A stretch of 36,094 bases of DNA from Pseudoalteromonas sp. NBT06-2 (GCF_002276045.1 NZ_NQMR01000100.1:1-36094); one strand, 5' to 3'. Counted from the first letter of the stretch, positions 1-6,374 are shown. Notes: generated from the sequence alone by a model not told the origin. Numbers and translations: made by a program.

Positions 1-131
1 AACTGTCTTGAAAAACACCGCTAGGGTCATGTTTTACACGAGTGAATATATAACTGAAGAGCCGGATGCGGTAGTTCCGCTCGTCCGGATCTGTGTGGGG
101 TCGGTCTGGTAACAGACCGCTCTACCACGAT
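1..131 (+). mobile_element. 3' end of a group II intron (domains V and VI)
   Basis: Positions 59-91 fold as a group II intron domain V: a GAGCCGGA...TCCGGATC outer stem carrying the AGC catalytic triad, and an inner GCGG/CCGC stem capped by TAGT. Next comes a domain VI hairpin, CGGTCTG (102-108) with loop GTAA and CAGACCG (113-119), followed by CTCTACCACGAT, which resembles a group II 3' end near 131. The intron-encoded protein would lie to the left, outside the window. The flank that follows (AGGCTGTAGAATTTATC) is the reverse complement, with one or two mismatches, of the right arm of the attC-like repeats at 289-305 and 2020-2036. That suggests a class C intron that targeted an attC-type stem-loop. 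The exact splice point is inferred. Confidence 0.75.
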
Positions 132-211
132 AGGCTGTAGAATTTATCAAAAGTGAAAAATGACAATTAAAATTTATGTGCGCAGAGCGTGTAAAAACAG
201 TACTTTAGTAG

Positions 212-311
212 ATAACGCCTCAGAATTCACGTAGCAATGTGTTTTGAAGCTTAATTTTTAATATTTTTTGAGTCTGTTTTTTCTAAAAGAGAAATTCTAC
301 AGGCTCGTTAT
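212..311 (+). repeat. attC-like folded recombination site
   Basis: The ends form an interrupted inverted repeat. ATAACG (212-217) pairs with CGTTAT (306-311), CCT (218-220) with AGG (301-303), and AGAATT (222-227) with AATTCT (293-298). Two unpaired bases (304-305) lie on one arm only. Asymmetric extrahelical bases and a G^TTA right core are hallmarks of integron attC sites. The right part (243-309) recurs at 1973-2039. No integrase or attI is visible in the window, so this would be a cassette array without its integrase, or the edge of a larger integron. A covariance-model scan would decide. Confidence 0.5.
243..309 (+). repeat. 67-bp direct repeat, copy A
   Basis: This stretch matches 1973-2039 over 67 bases without gaps and with about six mismatches. 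Both copies end in TTCTACAGGCTCGTT and sit 20-30 bases before a small gene. It forms the right half of the attC-like site at 212-311. Confidence 0.8.
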
Positions 312-337
312 AAGGCACTTTAAGTGTGGAGTTTTAC

Positions 338-655
338 ATGTCAAATATAGGATCTGTTCAATATTCTAAATCCGACATAATCGGCGAGTTAAACGCTATT
401 TGGATCCATGCTGATTACGGTCGCGGAACCGGTTTGGCTACAGGAGGGTCAAGTACTAATTTTGAAGGTAAATACCATATTAAGTATTTTAATGAAAAAG
501 ATGTCAGTGTAGCTGAACTTGACTTAGAAATTATTAAAAATGAGCACCGTTATGATTTAACGTGGAGTAATAATGGTATTGTTACAAGCATTGGAATTGG
601 AATGGAAAATTCAAATACATTGTCAGCAGGCTACTATGATGTTAAAGCCTTATAA
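338..655 (+). CDS. small beta-rich cytosolic protein of unknown function
   Basis: This encodes a 105-residue protein beginning MSNIGSVQYSK. The ATG at 338 is chosen over an in-frame GTG at 326 because GGAG (328-331) lies six bases before it. There is no signal peptide or membrane segment. Alternating hydrophobic and polar residues, a GTGLATGG loop near residue 30 and a GIGM motif near residue 88 suggest a small beta-barrel. I recall similar proteins with an N-terminal GxGxATG-type loop and a C-terminal GIG motif, but I cannot name the family. It is the first gene after the attC-like site and looks like a one-gene cassette. Its function is unknown. Confidence 0.7.
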   Translation: MSNIGSVQYSKSDIIGELNAIWIHADYGRGTGLATGGSSTNFEGKYHIKYFNEKDVSVAELDLEIIKNEHRYDLTWSNNGIVTSIGIGMENSNTLSAGYYDVKAL

Positions 656-745
656 CAAATAAGGATAGGTGTCACGTAGCTGACACTTTATCTGTGTAGA
701 ATAATAAATTTTTAGCCTTTAGGTAAACTCTAAAGGCTCATTATA
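651..745 (+). repeat. candidate second attC-like junction with hairpins
   Basis: TATAAC (651-656), overlapping the end of the first gene, and AGGCTCATTATA (734-745) mirror the ends of the site at 212-311; the latter differs from AGGCTCGTTATA by one base. Inside are two clean hairpins: GTGTCA/TGACAC (669-674 and 681-686) and a 9-bp perfect stem AGCCTTTAG/CTAAAGGCT (714-722 and 730-738). The core G is A here, so recombination competence is uncertain. The hairpins may simply be terminators. Confidence 0.35.
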
Positions 746-758
746 ATCGAGTGTATAA

Positions 759-982
759 ATGAATCTTTTCATTAATAAAATTATTACTATTTCTCTGTTT
801 TTTTTTGCTTGGGAGTGGTTTTTAACATAGTTGAAAATACCTTTTATCAGTATTTAGATAGTGAAGGTGTTCTTCATGAGAGTATGTTTTTGCCACTTAG
901 CGTGATAAGTATTGCTCTTGGCATTTTATTTTTATTGTTTTTTATACTACAAAAAATATGGTGTTTGTTTCAAAAAAAGTAA
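759..982 (+). pseudogene. two-helix membrane protein interrupted by a shift at a T9 tract
   Basis: From ATG 759 the frame reads MNLFINKIITISLFFF and then stops at TAG 828-830, just after a run of nine T (799-807). One extra base in that run would join it to an open frame ending at TAA 980-982 and give about 74 residues. The joined product has one helix at residues 9-24, a short acidic loop (NIVENTFYQYLDSEG) and a second helix (about residues 48-66) ending in basic residues. The coherent topology suggests the two frames belong to one gene. It could be decayed, phase-variable, or expressed by slippage, since a -1 ribosomal or transcriptional slip on the T run would restore the frame. No visible homology. 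Confidence 0.5.
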
Positions 983-1002
983 ATGTTTAAAAAGTAAGGG
1001 GA

Positions 1003-1031
1003 GGTATCGCATAACTGACACCTTAATATTT
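1003..1031 (+). repeat. hairpin related to the one at 665-690
   Basis: AGGTATCGCATAACTGACACCTTA resembles AGGTGTCACGTAGCTGACACTTTA after the first gene, with about 80 percent identity, and can form an imperfect stem (AGGT.TC/TGACACCT). It separates the 759-982 gene from the next small gene. It may be a terminator or a remnant of a cassette junction. Confidence 0.4.
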
Positions 1032-1056
1032 TTACTTTATAAGGAGCTCTATAAAA

Positions 1057-1313
1057 ATGAATAATTATGAATGGAATTACTTCCAAAAATTGATACGAGT
1101 ACATTCTGACGAAGAATATATTTATATCGAGAACGACAAAAATCAAACACTAAAAATGAGTAAAGGGTCATATAAAGAAAGTGCTGATATAGTTTTTTCA
1201 AGGCCTATGAACTTATTGGAGAAAACATACATACAAGAACCAGTCAAAACACAAAGGAGTGGCCTGCGGATGTTTGGTTTAGCGGAGTTGGCTTAGAGCC
1301 TTTTTATAAATAA
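1057..1313 (+). pseudogene. small acidic protein with a probable 3' frameshift
   Basis: ATG 1057 follows a clear AAGGAG (1041-1046). As written the frame gives 79 residues ending RSGLRMFGLAELA at 1296. The neighbouring frame reads TKEWPADVWFSGVGLEPFYK to TAA 1311-1313, a more protein-like end, and it is followed directly by a 9-bp hairpin. One extra A in the CAAAAC run at 1244-1249 would join them into about 84 residues (…EPVKNTKEWPAD…). The protein has no signal or membrane segment and is Lys/Glu/Tyr rich; I do not recognise it. If the sequence is correct, the gene has a scrambled C-terminus. Confidence 0.5.
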
Positions 1314-1343
1314 CTGGAGTCAGGTCTTGTCTTTTGACTCCAG
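1314..1343 (+). terminator. 9-bp perfect hairpin after the small acidic gene
   Basis: CTGGAGTCA (1314-1322) pairs perfectly with TGACTCCAG (1335-1343) around a 12-base loop. It starts one base after the TAA at 1311-1313. There is no strong T tract, so it may be a Rho-independent-like terminator or a cassette-end stem. Confidence 0.4.
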
Positions 1344-1524
1344 ATCTAAATGACTGCAATGTCGAAAAACAGATCAAAATAACTAAGTCTGTATTATCAA
1401 AGCCTTTGATATGATAAGTTAATTAACGTATTTTAGATAAATTAAAAATCATGATATACGGATAAAGTCTGTGTTTAAACACGGAATAATTTTATCTATT
1501 AAACTGTTATTTTTAAGGATGAAT

Positions 1525-1881
1525 ATGAAGAAGGTTGTAATTTTAATTTCAATATTGGGCATGATAGCATGCTCTGTTACCCCCGAAAAATTACGTAATT
1601 CAGAGCCTAAATTTGAAATTTCAAGTGATAAGAGTTCTGAACAATTAGCTATGTGTATCTCTGAAGGTTGGGAAAATACAAATGTTCTAGGAGGTTCTCC
1701 AGTTGTTAATTACAGACTAACTAGTTATGGAAATACTGTATCACTAGTTATTGGAGGCAGTATATCCCATTTAGCCGATATTAAAAGTACACCCAAAGGT
1801 AGCACGGTTTCTGTTTACTCAGATGTTCCTGTTATTGGAATGGACCTTTCTTTAACTGTGGTACTTAATTGTCAGTCTTAA
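1525..1881 (+). CDS. small lipoprotein of unknown function
   Basis: ATG 1525 is preferred over ATG 1519 and upstream starts because AAGG (1515-1518) sits six bases ahead of it. The 118-residue product begins MKKVVILISILGMIACSVTP, a lipoprotein signal with lipobox GMIAC, so mature Cys19 should be lipidated. The mature part has two further cysteines, at MCISEGW and VLNCQS (the last near the C-terminus), which could form a disulfide. Regular short beta-like segments (VVNYRLTSYG, VSLVIGGS, TVSVYSD) suggest a small beta-sandwich or barrel in the periplasm. No family recognised. Cassette-like context; CTAATAAG/CTTATTAG (1884-1891 and 1923-1930) can form a hairpin downstream. Confidence 0.75.
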   Translation: MKKVVILISILGMIACSVTPEKLRNSEPKFEISSDKSSEQLAMCISEGWENTNVLGGSPVVNYRLTSYGNTVSLVIGGSISHLADIKSTPKGSTVSVYSDVPVIGMDLSLTVVLNCQS

Positions 1882-1972
1882 AACTAATAAGTCACTTAAA
1901 AGGATAATAAATAGTTGATTTTCTTATTAGTCACTAATTCTAACCAACTATTTTATTGCCTCTTAGCAAAGC

Positions 1973-2039
1973 TTTGAGGCTTAATTTTTAATAATTTTAG
2001 AGTTTGTTTTTTATAAAAGATAAATTCTACAGGCTCGTT
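1973..2039 (+). repeat. 67-bp direct repeat, copy B (right half of an attC-like site)
   Basis: About 90 percent identical to 243-309. It is preceded by a GCCTC...GAGGC hairpin (1958-1980) and ends in AGGCTCGTTGTA (2031-2042), 19 bases before the next gene. I could not find a convincing complementary left arm, so this copy may be a partial or diverged attC. Confidence 0.6.
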
Positions 2040-2061
2040 GTATGCTTGATTGGAGTTAAAT

Positions 2062-2499
2062 GTGAAATTTAAGTATGGAATAGTATTTTTAGTTATTGCT
2101 GCATTTATTGCTATAGGCACTGCATTCGCTCATATGTCTTGCATTTTTATAGGGCCTCAGTGTTACTCTGCACAAATGGCACCAGTGCAAATTATTGAAT
2201 CAGCTAAAAATGGTACATTGCTGGCTCCAATTGGTACAGTTATTGTTTCAGTTATTTTTATTGTTTTAGGGCTTTATGCTTTATCAGGGGCAAAAGTTAT
2301 TCGTAAGCTTCCATTGCTTAGTTTTGGTATTTATACAATAGCCGCATTATGTATTATTCGGGGGGTTTTACCTTTACAGCTCTGGTTTAGATATCCAGAT
2401 AAAGTGAGTGATGTTGTTTTCTATGTTGGTTTAGTTTGGCTGGTAACTGGATTACTATACTTTTTTGGCTTTCGTAATATGCAAAAAACCAGCGTATAA
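2062..2499 (+). CDS. four-helix inner membrane protein of unknown function
   Basis: GTG 2062 is chosen because GGAG (2052-2055) is spaced six bases before it; an in-frame TTG at 2050 has no such site. The 145-residue product has four hydrophobic segments, at about residues 5-24, 53-74, 81-100 and 118-137. A periplasmic or loop region after helix 1 contains two cysteines (MSCIFIGPQC), and the tail ends FRNMQKTSV. I do not recognise the family. It directly follows repeat copy B, with the same spacing style as the gene at 338, so it looks like another single-gene cassette. Confidence 0.7.
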   Translation: MKFKYGIVFLVIAAFIAIGTAFAHMSCIFIGPQCYSAQMAPVQIIESAKNGTLLAPIGTVIVSVIFIVLGLYALSGAKVIRKLPLLSFGIYTIAALCIIRGVLPLQLWFRYPDKVSDVVFYVGLVWLVTGLLYFFGFRNMQKTSV

Positions 2500-2509
2500 T
2501 CGGGTAGCC

Positions 2510-2526
2510 GGAGGTCTCTAACCTCC
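2510..2526 (+). terminator. GGAGGT/ACCTCC hairpin
   Basis: A 6-bp perfect stem with loop CTCTA lies 11 bases after the stop of the membrane protein gene. No T tract follows. It could act as a weak terminator or as a cassette-end stem. Confidence 0.3.
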
Positions 2527-2620
2527 ATCAAAATTGATATAAATCAGTAAAGTGATATGTTTTTAGATTAATTAGTGATACAGGTTATTTTTATCTGTAT
2601 GATTGTAACCAATTGAAAGG

Positions 2621-2652
2621 ATAGTAATAATTTATTTTATAGTAATAATTTA
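2621..2652 (+). repeat. 18-bp tandem duplication at the start of the SIR2-TPR gene
   Basis: ATAGTAATAATTTA occurs at 2621-2634 and again at 2639-2652, a period of 18 bases. It lies immediately after an AAAGG ribosome-site-like sequence (2616-2620) and just before the ATG at 2654. The duplication increases the distance between that site and the ATG. Confidence 0.7.
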
Positions 2653-2790
2653 GATGGAATATCACTTAAACGCTTCTTACATCACTTTTGTAATGATAAG
2701 CGAGAAGAACGTAAGTTTTGCTTCATCCTTGGTTCTGGAGCTTCTGTAGCATCCGGCATCAAAACTGGTGCAACATTTGTTAAAGAATGG

Positions 2791-4230
2791 ATGACTGTAT
2801 TAGAAAGTACACTTGAACCCGATGAATTAAATGAGTGGAAAAAAGCAAAAGGTATTGAAGATGAAAATTTAGCCAAAGACTACGCTAAAATTTTTGACAA
2901 GCGTTTTGAGTTAGATAAGAAGCAAGGTTTTTCAGAGCTAGAAAAAGCAATGGAGCAAAGTGAACCGAGCTGCGGCTATTCAGTTCTTGCTAAAATGCTT
3001 GCCTCTACTGGTAACAATGTTGTTATTACTACAAACTTTGACAGCCTCACTGAAGATGCACTATTCATTTACACTCAGAAAAAACCATTAGTAGTAGGGC
3101 ATGAAGCGCTTGCCCATTATATTCAGCCATTTGGTTCCCGCCCAGTAATTGTTAAAATACATAGAGACTTATTTTACTCTCCAATTAATGATCATAATGG
3201 GGTGAATGAGATGAAAGATAAATTTGCGGTTAATCTGAAAAATATTTTTCAACATTATATTCCTGTCGTAATTGGCTATGGTGGTAATGATGGAAGCCTT
3301 ATGAACTTTCTAAATGATTTAGACTCTCCAAAAAATGGTGTTTTTTGGTGTTATCAAGAAAATATCAAAAACCCTAGCGATCATGGTCTAAATAAATCAA
3401 TTATCGAATTAGTAAAAAAACTGAAAGGTAAATTTGTTCCTATACCCGGATTTGACGACTTGATGATACAAATGGGTGATAAGTTGAATTTTGGGCGTTT
3501 TGATCAAGATATCGTTGATAATGCGAAAAAAAGAGCTGATAGATACTTAGAAAAAATTAGCAAGATAGAAGAAAGTACTAGTACAGATGATACTAGGCAT
3601 GCTGTTACTAAAATGGCGGAAGAAGGGGTAAAAGATTGGTGGCATTATCAACAAAGAATAAATAATGAAACAGACATAAATAAACAGAACGCGCTTTATT
3701 TAGAATCTATCGAAATATTACAAGGGAAGTTACACCAAGAAAATTTAATTGGTAATTATGCTCTCTTTTTGAATGATACCCGTAAAAATTACGCTGAGGC
3801 TAAAAAATACTATTTAAAAGCACTTGAGTTAGAGCCTAATGATGCTCTTATTAATGGTAATTATGCTAACTTTTTGAAGAATATCCGTAAAGATTACGAT
3901 GAGGCTGAAAAGTACTATTTGAAAGCACTTGAGTTAGAACCAGATGATGCTGATTTTAATGGTAATTATGCTAACTTTCTGAGTGATATCCGTAAAGATT
4001 ATGATGAGGCTGAAAAGTACTATTTGAAAGCACTTGAGTTTGAGCCTGATAATGCTCTTATTAATGGCAATTATGCTAACTTTTTGAAGAATATCCGTAA
4101 AGATTATGATGAGGCTAAAAAGTACTATTTGAAAGCACTTGAGTTAGAACCTAATGATGAATTGATAAATAAAAACTATAATCTATTTAAAAAGGAGACT
4201 GAGTCTAGATTAACGGAACCAAATACTTGA
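2791..4230 (+). CDS. SIR2-like NADase domain with C-terminal TPR repeats; 5' end disrupted
   Basis: From ATG 2791 this gives 479 residues, but the homologous frame is open back to 2617 and encodes the missing N-terminus, including the nucleotide-binding loop FILGSGASVASGIKTG (2707-2754). No ATG, GTG, TTG, CTG or ATT start exists in that stretch. An ATG at 2654 would join it only with one extra base (ATG GGA ATA TCA). SIR2 features are TTNFD at residues 80-84 (catalytic Asn82), VKIH at 121-124 (catalytic His124) and IGYGGNDGS at 161-169. Residues 320-459 are four 35-residue TPR-like units. SIR2 plus repeat-sensor proteins commonly deplete NAD+ in anti-phage defence, so that role is inferred. 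A product starting at 2791 would lack the NAD loop and may be inactive. Confidence 0.8.
   Translation: MTVLESTLEPDELNEWKKAKGIEDENLAKDYAKIFDKRFELDKKQGFSELEKAMEQSEPSCGYSVLAKMLASTGNNVVITTNFDSLTEDALFIYTQKKPLVVGHEALAHYIQPFGSRPVIVKIHRDLFYSPINDHNGVNEMKDKFAVNLKNIFQHYIPVVIGYGGNDGSLMNFLNDLDSPKNGVFWCYQENIKNPSDHGLNKSIIELVKKLKGKFVPIPGFDDLMIQMGDKLNFGRFDQDIVDNAKKRADRYLEKISKIEESTSTDDTRHAVTKMAEEGVKDWWHYQQRINNETDINKQNALYLESIEILQGKLHQENLIGNYALFLNDTRKNYAEAKKYYLKALELEPNDALINGNYANFLKNIRKDYDEAEKYYLKALELEPDDADFNGNYANFLSDIRKDYDEAEKYYLKALEFEPDNALINGNYANFLKNIRKDYDEAKKYYLKALELEPNDELINKNYNLFKKETESRLTEPNT
3748..4167 (+). repeat. four 105-bp tandem repeats encoding TPR units
   Basis: The units are 3748-3852 (diverged), 3853-3957, 3958-4062 and 4063-4167. 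The last three are nearly identical in DNA, including silent positions, which suggests recent in-frame duplication. Each encodes a 35-residue unit of the type NGNYANFLKN...EAEKYYLKALELEP. A repeat this similar can gain or lose units by recombination. Confidence 0.85.
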
Positions 4231-4391
4231 TAACGTTCTAATTAGACATCTAAAGTAGCCTGCCTTAATGACGGGCTTTTCAATTTGAAAAGATGCGTCT
4301 AAAATAGCTCCGGATAACACATCTTTACGTTTCATGGATAATTTTCTAGCAGCATCTAATAATGTTTCATCTATTTCACCAGATTCAAGTA
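4210..4391 (-). pseudogene. possible 5'-truncated remnant of an unknown gene
   Basis: Read on the minus strand, the frame is open for about 60 codons after the TAA at 4392-4394. It gives an amphipathic, protein-like sequence (ILESGEIDETLLDAARKLSM, then KRKDVLSGAILDASFQIEKP) and stops inside the 3' end of the SIR2-TPR gene. No good start lies at its beginning; an internal ATG follows after about 20 residues. It abuts the stop of the cyo-linked gene, so it may be what is left of a gene deleted when the accessory region formed. I do not recognise it. Confidence 0.3.
4254..4282 (+). terminator. possible terminator after the SIR2-TPR gene
   Basis: AGCCTGCC...GACGGGCT forms an imperfect GC-rich stem followed by TTTTCAATTT, 25 bases after the stop codon. 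The stem contains at least one mismatch. Confidence 0.4.
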
Positions 4392-4892
4392 TTAGTTAAA
4401 AACACTTTTTTTAATACTTACTAAGCAGTAAGCGTTATCACTTGCATTGGTTAAGTAAGCTAACTTTTTATTGTCTTTTTTGTTTACAAACACTTGAGTA
4501 TCGTCATTTAATCTGCCTTTATAGGGCCATTTTTTAAATACTTCTTCGCGAACTAAAATACAAGGGGATGCAATAACAAAGCTTTCGTTATAACTGACAT
4601 CGCATCCATTAAGTTGTTCAGTTGTAGGACTGGCACTAAAAACAATATGACTTTGGCGATCTCTATAACTCAGTACACCAGAAATAGTAACTAACCTGTG
4701 ATTGCTTTTTTCAGTAGCAAATACGGGATGTAATCTATGCTTTTTACTTCCAATGACTTGGTCTGCAATTGTGATCAGTTCATTTGCACATTGTTTTAAA
4801 TGATATTTTTCAACGATAATGTTCATCGAAGTATCGCTCCAAGCTAAAATAGGTTGAAGTAATAAAAGCAATAAAATTATGCCTCGGATCAT
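4392..4892 (-). CDS. unknown exported protein at the end of the cyo operon
   Basis: A 166-residue protein. The N-terminus MIRGIILLLLLLQPILAWSDT is a Sec signal peptide with a likely cleavage after AWS or nearby, so the mature protein should be periplasmic. It has several cysteines (QCANEL, NGCDVSY, SPCILV, AYCLV) that could form disulfides. No family recognised. The start codon overlaps the stop of the SCO gene by four bases (ATGA), so it should be translationally coupled to it. It is the last gene of the cyoABCDE-SCO operon, and a role in oxidase or copper maturation is an inference from position alone. Confidence 0.75.
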   Translation of the reverse strand: MIRGIILLLLLLQPILAWSDTSMNIIVEKYHLKQCANELITIADQVIGSKKHRLHPVFATEKSNHRLVTISGVLSYRDRQSHIVFSASPTTEQLNGCDVSYNESFVIASPCILVREEVFKKWPYKGRLNDDTQVFVNKKDNKKLAYLTNASDNAYCLVSIKKSVFN

Positions 4893-5488
4893 AATAACTC
4901 CATAATTTGAGCTGCGAGCTCATTAGGGGTGGTACTATGACTCATTGCTGTAATTAATTTTCCTTTTTTATTAATGATATAAAATCGGGAAGCGTGATCA
5001 ACTGAATAATCCATCAAAGAGTTTTCTAGTTTATCGGTATTATAGTAAACACCATATTGTTCACTCACTTCAGCGATTTGAGTTTTACTGCCAGTAACAC
5101 CAATGATTTTTTTATGGAAGTATCTTGTAAACTTTTCAATATCAGTTGTATTATCTCTATCGGGGTCAACACTTATAAAAATCCCTTGAGTTTGTTTTAT
5201 TTGAGTATTTGTCAATTTATTAAAAGCATTGCTTATGACAGACATAGAAGTAGGGCATACATCAGCACATGATAAATAACCAAAATATAAAACGACAACT
5301 TCATCTTTATAATCATTTAATGAGATAGTTCCATTTTTACTTGTTAATGTAAAATTACCACCTAAGTCAGAAAATGTACGGTTAGATTGACCTAATTTTT
5401 TAGTTGTTGTTGATACATAAAAGCTAATTAATACAGTTAGTAGTAGCATACCAAACGTGGGGATAAGCCACTTTAATGCTGGTTTCAT
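4889..5488 (-). CDS. SCO1/SenC-family copper chaperone or thiol-disulfide protein
   Basis: A 199-residue membrane-anchored periplasmic protein. The N-terminal helix (residues 7-26) is followed by a thioredoxin-like SCO domain with FGYLSCADVCPTS, the CxxxCP copper-binding motif, near residues 69-81. A distal VDHASRFYI supplies the conserved His. Typical SCO proteins deliver copper to, or reduce, the CuA site of cytochrome c oxidase subunit II. Here the gene follows cyoE by three bases in a bo3 ubiquinol oxidase operon whose CyoA has no CuA ligands. The role could be CuB insertion, redox protection or service to another oxidase. The family call is firm; the substrate is not known. Confidence 0.88.
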   Translation of the reverse strand: MKPALKWLIPTFGMLLLTVLISFYVSTTTKKLGQSNRTFSDLGGNFTLTSKNGTISLNDYKDEVVVLYFGYLSCADVCPTSMSVISNAFNKLTNTQIKQTQGIFISVDPDRDNTTDIEKFTRYFHKKIIGVTGSKTQIAEVSEQYGVYYNTDKLENSLMDYSVDHASRFYIINKKGKLITAMSHSTTPNELAAQIMELL

Positions 5489-5491
5489 ATG

Positions 5492-6373
5492 TTAGCTCGC
5501 TGTAATTAAAACATGAGGGTCAGCGGTAAAGTCTAAAGAGATCAAAATGCTTAAAACCGTAATTGTTACAATAGAGAATATAAATAAGCGTTTTGCCCAT
5601 AAGTGATTGTCTAAACGTTTGTAGTCTATAACTGCAATGTATAACCAATAAGCACCAAGTGCTGTTATTATTACTGTATAAATGATACCAACATATGCTT
5701 GCTGAAAAAGCATTAAAGCAACAAGTGTAAAAGCAATGATATACCCAATAATATGATTGCGAGCACTTTTAATGTCTCTAATGATTGGTAAAACAGGGAT
5801 CTTTGCTGCTTTATAATCTTTGATCCGGTAAATTGCGATAGCGTATGAATGTGGGATTTGCCATAAACAAAATGCGATTAGAATAATTGCAGCCCCAATA
5901 TCAAAATTATTTGTCACAGAACAATATCCTATAACAGGAGGACAGGCGCCAGATAAACTTCCAATTAAAGTGCCATGTATGGACTTTCTCTTAAAATATA
6001 AACTGTAAAACCCGACGTAGACAATAAATCCAAGGGCACCAAAAAGTACAGTTGTTAAATTAGTAAATAGATATAAAGTAGAAAAACCTGCTACACCTAA
6101 TAAGATTGCGTATATTAATGCTGTATTAAGAGTTATTAATTTTTTAACTAAAACGCGATTACATGTACGCGCCATTAATCCATCTATATCGCGGTCTATA
6201 TAGTTATTAAATACACATCCAGATGCGATAATTAAAATTACGCCGCAGCACATAGCTGCAAATATTAGCCAATCTATGTCGCCTCGGGCAGCCATAAAAT
6301 AACCTGCAGCAGCAGTAATTAAGTTACCTGTAATAATACCTGGCTTTGTGAGTTGAAAAAAATTATTGATCAT
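5492..6373 (-). CDS. cyoE: protoheme IX farnesyltransferase (heme O synthase)
   Basis: A 293-residue UbiA-superfamily inner-membrane enzyme that transfers a farnesyl group to heme B to make heme O for the bo3 oxidase. The first Asp-rich motif NNYIDRDIDGLMART is near residues 56-70 and a second motif, YRIKDYKAAKIPVLP, is near 181-195. Eight or nine hydrophobic segments are visible, and the length matches E. coli CyoE (296). It lies one base after cyoD in the cyo operon and just before the SCO gene, so synthesis of the cofactor is co-ordinated with the enzyme. Confidence 0.95.
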   Translation of the reverse strand: MINNFFQLTKPGIITGNLITAAAGYFMAARGDIDWLIFAAMCCGVILIIASGCVFNNYIDRDIDGLMARTCNRVLVKKLITLNTALIYAILLGVAGFSTLYLFTNLTTVLFGALGFIVYVGFYSLYFKRKSIHGTLIGSLSGACPPVIGYCSVTNNFDIGAAIILIAFCLWQIPHSYAIAIYRIKDYKAAKIPVLPIIRDIKSARNHIIGYIIAFTLVALMLFQQAYVGIIYTVIITALGAYWLYIAVIDYKRLDNHLWAKRLFIFSIVTITVLSILISLDFTADPHVLITAS

Positions 6374-6374
6374 A

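Noticed and set aside
326..337. GTG start for the first small gene
   Set aside because: The GTG is part of the GGAG ribosome site that serves ATG 338.
759..1313. Frame breaks as purely a read-error artefact
   Set aside because: This cannot be excluded, but about 30 kb of core genes with many A and T runs is free of breaks, so I list the breaks as possibly real.
2682..2876. Minus-strand open frame opposite the SIR2-TPR start
   Set aside because: It is a shadow of the plus-strand coding frame, which shows clear SIR2 motifs.
3748..4167. Regular direct repeats that could suggest a CRISPR array
   Set aside because: The 105-bp units are contiguous without spacers and encode TPR helices in frame.
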